From: Amyelois transitella
Taxonomy: Eukaryota > Arthropoda > Insecta > Lepidoptera > Pyralidae
Assembly (NCBI RefSeq): GCF_032362555.1
Contig: NC_083520.1
Span: forward strand, 6,634,001 to 6,698,000
DNA length: 64,000 nt
Direction of reading: 5' to 3'
Position 1 is the stretch's first letter. Each line of letters starts with the position of its first letter. Positions 25,088 through 37,600 of the stretch are shown here, piece by piece. The position numbers and the translations under genes are program-made. The notes beneath the pieces were generated by a model. That model was given only the letters and a program-made list of their open reading frames with translations. It had not been told where the DNA came from and did no database searches.

Positions 25088-28000
25088 TACATACATAAAA
25101 TCACGCCTCTTTCCCGGAGGGGTAGGCAGAGACTACCTCTTTCCACTTGCCACGATCTCTGCATACTTCTTTCGCTTCGTCCACATTCATAACTCTCTTC
25201 ATACAAGCTCGGCGGTTTCGGGTACTTTTGACCTGACCCTTTACCAGGACGTCCTTAATTTGATCAAGATACGTTCGTCTAGGTCTTCCCACTCCGACTT
25301 TTCCCTCCACACTCTCCTTGTATATCTGCTTAGTCAACCTGCTTTCATTCATCCTCTCCACATGACCGAACCATCTTAACATACCCTTTTCTATTCCTGT
25401 AACTACATCTTCTTTCACATCACAACATTCCCTTATCACGCTGTTCCTTATCCTGTCACTCAATTTCACACCCATCATACTCCTTAACGCTCTCATTTCC
25501 ACTGCATTTATTCTGCTTTCATGCTTCTTTTGCCATACCCAACTTTCACTCCCATACATTAATGTCGGGACCAACACGCCCCTGTGCACAGCCAGTCGAG
25601 CCTTTTTGGATAGTTTCTGACTGCTCATAAAGGCATGCAAAGCTCCATTCACCATGTTCCCCGCGTTCACTCTCCTTTCAATATCACTATCATACTTGCC
25701 ATCTGATGTAAACTTTGATCCTAGATATACAAACTCTTTCACTTGCTCCACTTTTTCTCCTCCAATCAAAATATTACATGCTGTCATTTCTTTCTCCATT
25801 TCAAAAACCAGTGTTTTAGTTTTACTTACGTTCACTTTCATTCCTTTCTCTTTTAAAGCTTCATGCGTACAGTTTACCATCTCCTGTAACTCCTCCGCTG
25901 ATGACGCCAGTATAACCTGATCGTCGGCATAGAGCAGACATTTGACGAGTAACTCATTCATCCTTAATCCACTTTTAGACTCTTTCAAATCTGTCAAACA
26001 GCTATCCATAAATAGGTTGAACGGCCACGGTGACGCAACACATCCTTGCCTAACGCCTTTCTCAATCTTAAACCACTCAGTGTGCGCTCCGTTTATCCTG
26101 ACACAAGCACTCGAATCCTCATATAAGGATTTCAGTGCTCGTATTAAGAGACTGCTCACCCCATGCATAGAAAGTGCTGACCACAATTCATTCCTCTCAA
26201 CTCTGTCATAGGCCTTTTCCAGATCTACGAATGTGCAATAGACTTTTTGACTCTTGGCCAAAAACTTTTCGGCTATGCACCACAAGGAAAAGACCTGATC
26301 AGTACATCCCATTCCCTTTCGAAATCCCGCTTGAGCATCCCATATTTTGTCATCAGTTTCATTCCTGACTCTATTAATCAATACCTTAGCATACAATTTG
26401 CCGACGACGCTAAGCAGGCTTATACCACGATAATTTTTGCAGTCCAGCTGTGACCCTTTTCCTTTGTAAAGTGGCACGATAACAGCCTTACACCAATCTT
26501 TTGGTACTCGGCCGCTTCTCCAACACAAATTGAAAAGGCAGTACAACTGACTAGCTACTACGCCTTTTCCTGCTTTAAGCATCTCGACCGACACTCTATC
26601 ACACCCAGCAGCCTTCCCCGCTTTCATACTCTTAAGTGCTTCCACAATTTCGAACATTTCAATTTCGCCTTCCATCTCATTCTCTTTTTCTTCGCTATAG
26701 CAGAAATCTTTCTTATTTCCTTCCTTTTTTTCAAATAAACTTTCAAAATAGTCCTTCCATATCTTTAGTACACATTCTTCTCCTTTCACAACGCTACCAT
26801 CCTGGCATCTGATCCTAGTCAGCTCTCTGGTTATAGTATTTCCTCGGGCTGACCTTACGGATTTCCAGAATACTTTCAGATTTGACTGAAAGTCTTCTGA
26901 TAGCCTTTTATCAAAATCCTCTTTATACTCTTCTTTCTTTCTAATCACAGCTTTCTTAACCAAATCTTTCATTTTCTTATATTCCTTACGTGCTTCATTC
27001 ACATCTTCATCTATAACCTCTTGCATTCTTAAGTTAGCTTTTGCTGCTAACAAATCCAGCCATGCTTTCTTCTTTAATCGCACAAGTTCTTGCACATCTT
27101 TACTCATCCACGCATTTTTGTGATTTTTTCCTTTCCTTCTTCTACTTACACTACACACTTCAACAGCTACTTTCACAATTCTTTCTTTAAATTCCTTCCA
27201 TCCATCTTCAATATCGCTCATTTCATCTAAATCTTCAAATTCATCCTTCAGTCTATTAATATACTTCTTACCTACATCCATATCTTGCAAATTTTCTACT
27301 TTTACTCTTTCCAAAGCGCTGGTTTGCTCCCTTACCCTGTGCCGCCAGCGATTGAAGATACCCCTTATCCGGGATATCACCAGTAAATGGTCCGAGTCAA
27401 TGCCAGCACCGCGATATGCACGGGTATCCAGCACTTTGTTCTTCAATCTTTCATCTACAATCACAAAGTCTATCATACTTTTTAAAATACCTTCCACTCT
27501 TGTGTAGGTATGGATCTCTTTATGTTGAAACATTGAGTTCGACACAAAAAGATCCCACTCTAGACAAATTTCTAATACACTTCTTCCATTATCATTCACC
27601 TTTTCGTCACCAAACGCACCAAGCACCTTTTCATATCCATCACGCTTTACACCCACCCATCCATTAAAATCACCTAACATAATAATCTACTCATTTGGCT
27701 TGGTAACTTTCAATACTTCTCTTACACTATTCCAGAACTCCTCGTTTTCGCTTTTTGCTGACGTTGTACCCCTCGAACCCACATCCCAAGGTGCATAAAC
27801 ACCTAGAACGAAGATCCGAGTGATTCCAACTTTCAGCCTAATCCATAGAAGACGAGGGCTGACACACTCATACTCATTCACGCACTCAGCCATTCGTGCA
27901 GAAAGAATTAGACCGACCCCTTGACAGCCTCGGCTGGTACTGGAAATTCCAGACCAATACGCCGTGTAAGGGCCGTGCTGCGTCGCGTCGCATCCTTTCC

Positions 28001-28499
28001 GCTTCGTTTCATTCACGCACAACACATCCAAACGTCTTTCATCCATCATCTGGCATACTTCCTCAATCTTATCCTTCATTCCTCCTCTTACATTCATCGT
28101 CGCAAAGCGGCTTTCAGCAGACCGCATACCGCTCCCGCCGGGAACGAGACGTGATGGGGTGCGGACACCATCGCCGCCATTTATATGCTTTTTAAGGTTC
28201 ATAATGCGATTCCCACGAGACGCTAGGGAAAAATTTTGTCCGCCCCAGCAGAGCCCCGCATGCCAGGGTAAGGCTAGCCATTACCTGGGGGTCGCCCAAC
28301 CCCATGGCGGAAGTGGCACGCTCGAGACTAGGCTCGCCCCTAGCCATGCATCCATCGGCGCGGCAGACCTTAGATTGGCAGGGATTTACATTAAAGAGGA
28401 ATCCCAAGTCTATCCCTTAGTCGGCTCTTACGACATCCGTGGGAAAGAGATGGAGTGGTCCTATTCTTTTGTAATGGTGCCGGGAACCACACGGCATAC
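25088..28499 (-). mobile_element. near-intact RTE-type non-LTR retrotransposon (LINE)
   Basis: Flanked by a 12-bp duplication ACCTAAAACACA (25076-25087 and 28500-28511). The sense strand is minus. From the 5' end there is a GC-rich leader, opening GTATGCCGTGTGGTTCCCGG, then a single long frame encoding endonuclease and reverse transcriptase, and a very short 3' UTR ending in a TATG-type simple repeat. One ORF, a short 3' UTR and a microsatellite tail are RTE-clade traits. 5'-truncated relatives lie at 6.6, 10.4, 17.4, 38.9, 41.1, 47.3 and 62.6 kb. Confidence 0.9.
25101..28202 (-). pseudogene. RTE endonuclease-reverse transcriptase ORF with one in-frame TAG
   Basis: Reading from 28202, about 1,032 codons stay in one frame except for a TAG at 27687-27689, which splits off a 171-aa N-terminal piece. 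The AP-endonuclease part has FATMNVRGGM, VNETKRKG, a Gly/Val-rich GVGLIL block, then LGDFNGWVG just after the stop, and DSDHLLV near its end. The reverse transcriptase part has CKNYRGISLL, FVDLEKAYDRV, GVRQGC-ASP, and the YADD catalytic box in LLYADDQVIL. A C-terminal region runs through LRWFGHVERM and GRPRRTYLDQI to GKEA before TGA at 25101. A single substitution seems to be the only lesion, so this copy inserted recently. It is an ordinary genomic LINE, not a host gene. Confidence 0.92.
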
Positions 28500-29974
28500 A
28501 CCTAAAACACAAATTAGTAATTTTTAATTTTAGAGTTTTTTGAGGGCCAATACTTATATAACGAACTCGCAATAAACTATTATCTTCTTTTTGTTAAAGA
28601 TTAGAACAAATAAACATATATGTATATATGTTTTTTTAAAAAATAATGTCTATCCTTAACGCAGTAGATAGAGCCGCAATTTTGAAAAGACTAAAAACTT
28701 TAGCTGAATTAATATTCAAATTAGGAGTACTAAAGAAGTTTTTTCCAAAAAAATGTGCGCGTTGAAATTTAAATTGTTGACTATCTGGCATTTATTTCTT
28801 TTTAAAAGATGCTGTTTCCCAATGTGCACTGAAGTAAGATGCATAATACACGCACGAACGCCTTGCTTCTCGCTAGGTTTCGCTCGATTGTATGCTGCGA
28901 CTGAGTGCAGTCCGTAGTTAGCAAACCTAAGACTTAAGACATTTTTTTCTAACTTATAATTTTTTTTGTGATGCCTAAGAGAAAAACTCATTTAAGAAAA
29001 TGCAATTCTTTCGGAGATCTTCTACAACGCTGAAATTTTATTTTTTTATTTTTAAATGAAAAATACTTTGCACTCGGCTGCCAGCCTGAATCTTACATAA
29101 ATCCAACTTGCTTTTTTTTCTTACCAATGATTTACAGTAAGAGAAAAAAGGTGAACAAAACTGGCAACTAGACCATCCATTATGGCTTAGGTTCCTTTGC
29201 GCACATCAGACAGCCATGATGGCTAACCCTATCTCGGGACGACTTTCGTAACTCCGGGACAATTTTTTTGTTAAAGCCTTTTATCTTAGACACCGCTTCT
29301 ACTACTAGTAAGATGTAGTTCGGTGGTGTGTAGCCGTAGAATCTGCCACCAAAAATACCAAATTTGAAAATCGATTGTTTTCAAGTATGAGTGACATGAC
29401 ATGATATCTACACGACATATTTGACAAACACAAAGGGAACAGTTGTACGTACGATGTTATACTTATCGAGTCGATATACACAAACCATTGTTAAAAAAAC
29501 ATGATTCATGGTAGGCATCGGCTTTGTTTGTGGGTGGAATTTATTAAGTTTGATGTTTTAAATAAATATATGTTGATATTATTAGTGACTTCCAAACCAG
29601 TATATTATTATTCCTGAACCTGTTTATTTGCGATAAATATAGGTATATAAATTATTCATTTAAATTATAAATAAACCAGGGATTCTTTTTTTAGGCAATG
29701 AATTAGCAACCTGCCATATCTCTGAATTTAAATTCTACCAATTAAGTGTGTTGTGTTCGCAAGTCCAGTAATTTTTCTGAGAGAATTTAGATATAGAGTA
29801 TTTTTATCTTACCTAATAAGTAATACATGTAAATTACGATCTGCGCCTAGTTTTGACTATCAGTCACTCAGTGAGGGAGTATTTTCATTACCATCATTCT
29901 ATAAGTATTAGTCCCGATCGCGTCCTCAACTCTGGAGCGCGGCAGTGACCATGATAGTACCTACATAGAATGGG

Positions 29975-30015
29975 TAAAGTTACATTTTACTTGAAGCGAC
30001 TCCTATCTGAACTTC
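29975..30015 (-). repeat. tRNA-SINE body fragment
   Basis: ACTTGAAGCGACTCCTATCT followed by GAACTTCGCAACCTTGCAA matches the antisense SINE body at about 8675-8710. Short remnant. Confidence 0.5.
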
Positions 30016-30359
30016 GCAACCTTGCAATATAAGATCATGGTAATACATGCAGCTGCATAGCACCATATTATCAATAGGCATATTTAAACAGAACTACATA
30101 TTAAGGAGGAATTCTGCTCCGTTGAACATTTCAAATAATTTCCCAAATAATTTCAAGCTATCAACTTTGTATCACATAATTAGTTGCCTGTGTACCTAGT
30201 CGTTTTGGTATTGTAAAACCGTTGTGGAACTAATGTTATACCTTCAAACGACAATGCGATAGAGTGTAAACCACGAGGCTTTTGAAACATACACTTTTGG
30301 TTTATTATTAGACGAGATAAACCTATTGTCGTAAAATATAGATTGTTGAAAACTTGGTA

Positions 30360-30500
30360 TTCTTCATTTAGGCGATGGGCTAGTAACCTGTTACTACTTG
30401 AATCTTAAATCTTAAATATATCATAAAGTCAAACAGTTGAGCGTGACTTTCAGTTTTTCAAGTCTGTTGGGTCTGCAAGGGATATAGACGTGTCGATATG
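30360..30500 (+). repeat. short RTE-partner fragment
   Basis: Reads GGCGATGGGCTAGTAACCTG, then TTTTTCAAGTCTGTTGGGTC and GCAAGGGATATAGACGTG. This is the 3' half of the short family in LINE-sense orientation. Confidence 0.65.
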
Positions 30501-32309
30501 TGTGTATAAACCTATCATACGAGTAATCCAGATATTTAGGGATCAATGTTATATAAATAAATATGCGAGAATCAAATCAATCAAACATAGTCTGAGGCCC
30601 AAAGTAAGGTTATATTTTGGTGTAAATGCTTGTATACCTATCATAAACATCTAAGTCTCAAGGACTATCAGAAAAAGTTTGTTTTCGATCATGACCTGAC
30701 CGGGGTTTGGGCGAGGATCTATGGTTCAGAGGCAAGAAAAGACCACCGACCACAGGCCTTCAATTAAGTAATTTTAAATTGTTATGTAATTGAATTGTTG
30801 ATTCCATTTCAGTACGAAACTAAATAATACGTTTTATGACCTTCATCAGTATCTACTACAATTCCAGTTTCAGTTCAGTTTTTTTATTAATCAACATTGA
30901 ATATAAGGTGTCAGTTATTCATAGCTTATTGACGTCAAAATTGACTATAAATAAATCATTGCTATCAATTAAGTTCGTTTCCAAATCGCAAATGTAGAAG
31001 CGGCGGAACGAACTACATAGTAGTATATAGTACGTAATTTTTTGGTAATTTTAATATAAGAATAAGCTAATATGACTGTAAAATTCGCTCGAGAAAATCT
31101 CTACAAATTCCGGTCGCGTCACGATGATTGTTTTCTGAAGTCCTGCATATACGAGCTTTGTTCAATGAGTTTTTTTATGAATTGAGTTGTATCTATTTCA
31201 GAGCACAACAATGTACCTTGGGGCTGGCTCAATTTGTGTGATTTTTTTCTTATACAATACATACATACAATTAGAATTGTTGGTTAAAGTCGTGTGTAAA
31301 AGCTAACAAGCTGTATAATTCAATGACAAGTTTTGCAATTAAATTAAAAGGCTGTACTCTAGCAACTGCTTTGTCTGGAGGTCATTTTATTAGTTCAAAT
31401 GTCAAAAAATTTCGTGTCACGGTCAGACATCTGAAAACATAAGTTTAAATGTGATTGCTATCTATCTGCAAATACTTATAATGGCCGGGCCGGTGACCTT
31501 GACCTCACGTATTAGTTCTGAAACGGCAATCAAAAAGACCATTAATATACGAAGCTTTGTATATCTCGCCGAATGGCTGTTCCGATTGCCTCACGGTTTA
31601 ATGCTTCGTCATTAGACGTGAATGTTATCAAAATTCAAGGGCCTCCAAAATGAAATATATCGTGAGTAATTTTCAAGGTTATGATGTTCACATGAGTTGC
31701 GTGCCACTGCAATTGTTTTTATGAAACTGATTGTTAACAAAGTGGTAGATAATCGCGTGGTTATTTTTGTATTTTCTTTTAACGAAGCTATCACCATTGC
31801 GTGCATAGTTCCGGTACACGAAATATATAGAAATTTCTAAAATATTCCATATCTAATCCGTAAGTGATAAAGACGTGATATATGTTGTCCATATGTCAAT
31901 TTTTTTATAAATTAGCAAGGACACACATGTCACAATGAATATGTTTCTGTAACTCAAAAAAGTCTAATATACGCCATCCATCCAGAGAGACTGTTATTTG
32001 GGTCGCTACCTTGGCGAATAAATGATCATTAAAGTATAATGAAGCCAACCTGACAATTAATCTCAGATAAAGTCGATTGAAGCTATAAAAGGTAAAACAA
32101 TTAAAAGACTGGTTGAAGGCTGTTCATGTAGTGCTAATACAAGAGTTCATACTATAAAAGTACATAATAACGATTAGGCAGGTATATATTTTTTGTAAAC
32201 AAAAGAACGAGTTTATATTTAAATCACTGTCAAATTTATAACTACTACTAACGAAAAGCTCAGATAGACCTCGAAAAACATAAATTAAGATAATTTTCAT
32301 AGAAACATA

Positions 32310-32440
32310 CTTACATGTATCAAATCTTTCCCTTACGAGGTAGACGGAGATCCAAAAGTCTTGAAAATTCTCGAATCCAAGACTGTATGGACTAATTTAG
32401 TCTCTGTTAGTGACAGGTTGTCGCCTAAAAGATGAATCCT
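32310..32440 (-). repeat. short RTE-partner fragment
   Basis: Contains TTACGAGGTAGACGGAGATC, AGTCTTGAAAATTC and GTGACAGGTTGTCGCCTAAA. It is a diverged copy in the same orientation as 16,780-17,050. Confidence 0.55.
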
Positions 32441-34359
32441 AAAACATAAGTTAGTGAATTACAAGTATTCATTGTTTTACAATCTGCGTGAGTATAGCAG
32501 CTGACACACATATTTTTTCTTCACTACTTACACTTGTATGTAGAGAAGAAAACTATAATATAATCTACAACAAAGTCGATCTTCGACGTTCGACTAACTT
32601 ATCATCATTTGTTTTATGCACTATGCCACCTACCAATACTTTATCTCTATGGCTACTAGGCATTGAAGGCCACTCATGCGGTGTAAAGTACTAGAGCTGC
32701 AGGCATGCACTGGAGTTGTTGCAATTGCTTGCATTCACTTCGCTGGGCGCATTGCGACATGCTGGATGTATGAACGAGCAAACTCCATCCACTCGCTTAC
32801 TATGTCATCGATTTGATAAATTTTCCGCTGTATTGGGCTACAACCGACGAATTAATGAATTGCACAATTTCTAGGAACCAATAATAAATGTAATAACCAT
32901 ATCCTGGGCTGGTTTTAGCGTCTTGTAGAACCTACATAGTATATAGTACATAGTATATTGCTCACGCTAAAGGAAATACGAATCGGAAATTAATTGAATT
33001 ATCCTAATGAATGTTATATATTTTTTAATGTAGAAACGCATAAGTTAGTGTATTATAGTGACGTTAGCCCTAGATGAGTTTTTTTATATATATTATATAT
33101 TTTTGTACAACAAGGAAAAGAAGAAAAGAGGTTTCCATTACTGTGATGTGAATATTATATTCACAAACATAAATATATAATCACGTCTTTATAACGGAAG
33201 ACCGAGCCGATAGATTTTGACGCATCAGATTTCAAGGTTTTTATTTTAATTTAATAAATAATGGTCTTTGATCTAACATCTATCAAGGTCGTCAATGCAG
33301 ATGGAATGTTTTCTATGAATTTATAAATATCAATAACTTATGCAATCGATTTGAATTATGTGATATTGCAGATATTCGATGTCACGTCTACGCATTAGAT
33401 TTTATTAAGGCGGATTAGATACAAAGGGAAAATGTCAACTTGCTCATAATCAAGCTGTTTTTAAACACAACACAACACAACACTCAACACTTTTGGTTCC
33501 CGACAAAGAACTGTAAATATGATAGGTGTGTAAAAAATTACTACATTTCTTAATTAAATTGAAATTCCGAAATTTTATTTCACATTATACCTATTTATAT
33601 TTAAAGTCATATCACTGAAACATTAAAAGAACTATTACATACGAGTAGTTTAAAAATAATTGTAACACTGAATGAAATTGTTCAGATATGAAGCTTACGG
33701 GTTACCTGTCGTATAGAATAGGACTACTTTACTATCCATTTACCCTGACAAAGGACAAAAGCGATGTAGTACTTCTTCACATTTGTACTTCTAATACAAT
33801 TCTTTAGGATTATAAAGTTATTATACAGTTGCATCAGTATTTTCAATCTAATCCACATAATACGAGTAGTTTCATCTCATATCTTGTTCAGCATTTACAG
33901 GGTTTTTGTTTCCACGAGATAGGAAATATTAGTATTATTGTTGGTCACGCAACTACTCCGATTGCATAATTGATTCACGTGATAATTCGCTGATGAAAAA
34001 TGTACATGCATTCAGATTTGTATACGTTTGCTGACGTCGTGGTAAAATTGCACTAAATATGCAATATATAGGTCTTGTTTGAAAAATATGAGTCTAGTTC
34101 TTTGGATTATGTCAGGAATTGATATGTGACTATTATGTCTCTATCTTAGTATTTAATAAGTTACCCCTATCCTATATTTTAAGTTTGACCGAATTACATA
34201 TTTGGATACTTATAAATAATGATTTGGATACTGATAAATATCTTAACCACAACAAAAATATAGCGGACCCATAACAAAAAATAATATATAGAATGTTATA
34301 TACATATATAATGTCAAATATATAGGCTAGTAAGGAAACGGCTAAACTTAAATTATTTT

Positions 34360-34505
34360 TGTAGGCGATGGGCTAGCCATCTGTCAGTATTTGAATTTCG
34401 ATCCCATCACTAAGCCATAAAGCTGAACGTAGCCTATCAGTCTTTCGAGGCTGCTATCTCTGTTTACCCCGCAAGAGATATATACTTGAGTATATGAATG
34501 AATAA
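34360..34505 (+). repeat. short RTE-partner copy just upstream of an SDR-B acceptor
   Basis: Reads GGCGATGGGCTAGCCATCTG, then AGCCTATCAGTCTTTCGAGG and TACCCCGCAAGAGATATATA. It ends about 25 bp before the acceptor at 34530-34531. Confidence 0.7.
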
Positions 34506-34625
34506 ATTATATAATACATTTTTGTTTACAGGTAGCAAATGGACTGCCTAATGCCCGTGGAGTAGCTGCATACAAGTAATGTTCAAAGCAACAGTAATCT
34601 TGTAAAACAGAAAAACAAATCTAAA

Positions 34626-37600
34626 ATGGCCACCGAAACGCAAGAGTACCTGAATGGCATGAGACCCGGCCCTCTCACCAGGGAGATTCCTGAGTGCATG
34701 CGAGAGAAATACACTGTATTGCAATCAGTATTTGATATTATAGTGTTCGTTATTATTGGCATAGGGAATATAATAAAGGCTATATATCGGAGCATAGTCG
34801 GTCAACGCAAGAGGGACTTGAAAGGAGGAATTGCACTCGTCACGGGTGGCGGAGGAGGTCTGGGAAGCCTCATAGCGCTACGCCTTTCCAGGCTCGGATG
34901 CACAATAGTGTTATGGGACATAAATGAACAAGGTCAGTGTAATATTATACATACTCACGCGGCATGCAAATCGTAGTACTTATAATTTTATGATGCATTC
35001 TCGGTTCGTAATCAAATCAGTAAGTATTCAATTTTGAATGTACAAGATGACGTTTGTAAGAGAACAATTGAATGTTGATTTCAGTCTCGTTTTGTACTGG
35101 AAGCAGGACTTTATTCTACTGAAATTAATTTCTCCTAATACATTTATTTAGTTTGATTCTCTTTGATTTTCCTAAAGACCCACTTTCTACCTTGATTCCG
35201 CTTATTCGCTACAGGAAAATCATGATTTTTCTGAGCTCATTAATTAAAAAAAAAATCTCAATTAATTATAAAGGATTTTTTAAAACTTTACGGGATCAAA
35301 ACCCCAGGAATAAATAGAAAACTTTATCCCTTCGACTTTACCTAAAATCTATTTAAATTTTATTTGTGCATATGGGATTGTAATGTATCCAATTGTGAGA
35401 CGATTTCTTAACGCTAAAACCTCACGCTCTAATGTTATCTACGAGCAAATCTCCCATTCTGCATATGTATGTATATTATTGCAAAATAACCTTAGAAGCA
35501 AAAACCGCAGCGAGCAATGAAATCCTTAATATAATTTGCAATTAAAATTTTGGACAGGCGGTAGGTACGTTATGATGACAAACACATTTACTTAGGTATT
35601 ATGAAATGTTTCCGAGATGATAACTTGTAGATATGGCTGAATAGATTGTCATGAATGTTGAATACGAACCTGACGTAGTATTTTTTAATTAATTTTCTTA
35701 AAAAAGAACTTATGTTGTGAATTTGCAGGTTCTTGTTGGTAGTAATTCTAATAACGCTTACATAGAAAACTATCTCGGAACAAGAATAATGCGAGGTAAA
35801 GGTGACTTTGACCACTATATTGTAGTGGTTAATTGAGGTTTATTATTAACTTCAAAATTATTGTTGCACTTGACGATCTTTCCTTTGACCGCGTGAAATG
35901 AAAATAATGAATTCTCAAATCTCAATATATTTACAAAGTTACAACACGATACAAAAGAACCTATACATAGCACCCATGGTATCTGTTTCGCTTTTAGTGC
36001 TGAGTTGACGGAAGTTACTAATACACAAGAATGATGGGTTTTGACTTTGGTGACCTCTTTTCTATCAGCCTGACCCTAATTTTAATACATAATTACATCA
36101 TCGGTATCCTCATGACATACACAGCTGTCAATCGTTTCAAAAATACACTATTGTCGCGTAACTTATTGTTCAAAAGGTTAAATACAAATATACATACATG
36201 AAACCTTTCATATTTTGTGCTTTATGTAATACTTAAGGTTTAACGTTTATACATGGATACGCGAGTACTACATGTCATAATACCCTGCTTAGTCTACCAA
36301 TGTAATGCTCGTATAACAAACAATGAAATTATTGTTGTTTTGTTTATGACATTTGTAACGACTAAATCGTGCTTTCATACAAAAGACTTCAACGGCCAAT
36401 AGCTTTGAATAAAGTGTACAACGTGTTAAATTTAATCTATTATTCATTTAAATAAAACGATTTTAGTAGTCATTTTTGTGGTCATACAGGTGTACATATA
36501 ATTTGCTTATTAATTTTAAGACGAAGATTTGGGGAATAATTATTTTTAATTAATTAATAATACATATACCATACTCAACTAAGAGTGATGTGGGCCTAAT
36601 CTGTGAATTAATACATACATTTTTATTTTACTCCCAAAATTAGTAGGGAGTTCATTTTCCTTCTTATGCCTTGTCAATGATAAAAGCTACAAGCAGTGTT
36701 CGATCTAACATTGCCCAAGTGTTTTAAAAGGAAACAGCATCATCAAGCTACATGAACCATTGATGTCTAAAACTAAGGCTGTTTTATACCTGTGTTTACA
36801 TATGATACACACGTGATAGTCAATATTGAGACTAGGAGCTGTCGCAAGAGGCCTAATGTTTGCTCTGCCACTCAGTACTAAGGCCAAACTCTTGCAACAG
36901 CTGATCTGGCTTCGGGAGGGGCACACCTAGGTACGCCCTTGCATTGTCACCAACAAACATTGATTTTGTGGCCCAACTACGAGTACTTGTGATTACGTAA
37001 ATGGATTTCTTGAGGCTGGAAACCCTTTTTGGTTAATTTTGTTTGGCAATCTAACTGAACGGCCAATTAAGCTTGCATTCGGTGGCGTCGAAAGGGAAAA
37101 TTTAAGAGTTGAAGAAAAATCTTATTTCGGAACTCAATTTTTATGTGGTCCACTCGCATAAATAGTATGTGGTGGTCATTAGTGGTAAGCGGCTAAAGAA
37201 ATATTCGGAATAATATTATATTAATTAAATTACAATTGTTAAACTATGTTAAACATATTTGAAATGACAAATAAAGAGAAACCACTGAACTTATATAAAT
37301 TATAAGTTCAGTGGTTTCTCTACCGATCTTACAGTACACATTTATAAACGACCGCATTTTCAATTATTATGCGATAAGTTTATTTACTAAATATGTTCGA
37401 AAAAACAAGGAAACGAAATGCCAATGACAAATATATTTACTTTAGGAAATGCATGAACGACCTCGCTCAGTTTGAAACCATTCTAAAATTTCATTAACGC
37501 CAGGTTGAATTTATATGGGAGTAGGTAAATGTACTCCACGGCTGTAATAAATTATCATAGGCACGATGATTATCTGCCCAAAGCTTGGAGCAATACTAAT

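Larger units (their letters stand above)
28505..34360. other. AT-rich intron or intergenic sequence
   Basis: Apart from fragments of known repeat families (29,975-30,015, 30,360-30,500, 32,310-32,440) I see no recognisable gene, RNA or element. The open frames here are short and lack domain signals. Confidence 0.5.
20022..34531 (+). other. presumed 5' UTR intron of SDR-B, repeat-filled
   Basis: No host coding exon recognised. It holds hairpins, a CpG patch near 23.6 kb, a Helitron-like element (23,925-24,306), the RTE LINE (25,088-28,499) and several short repeats, listed separately. The 28.6-34.3 kb part is AT-rich with no recognisable gene. Confidence 0.45.
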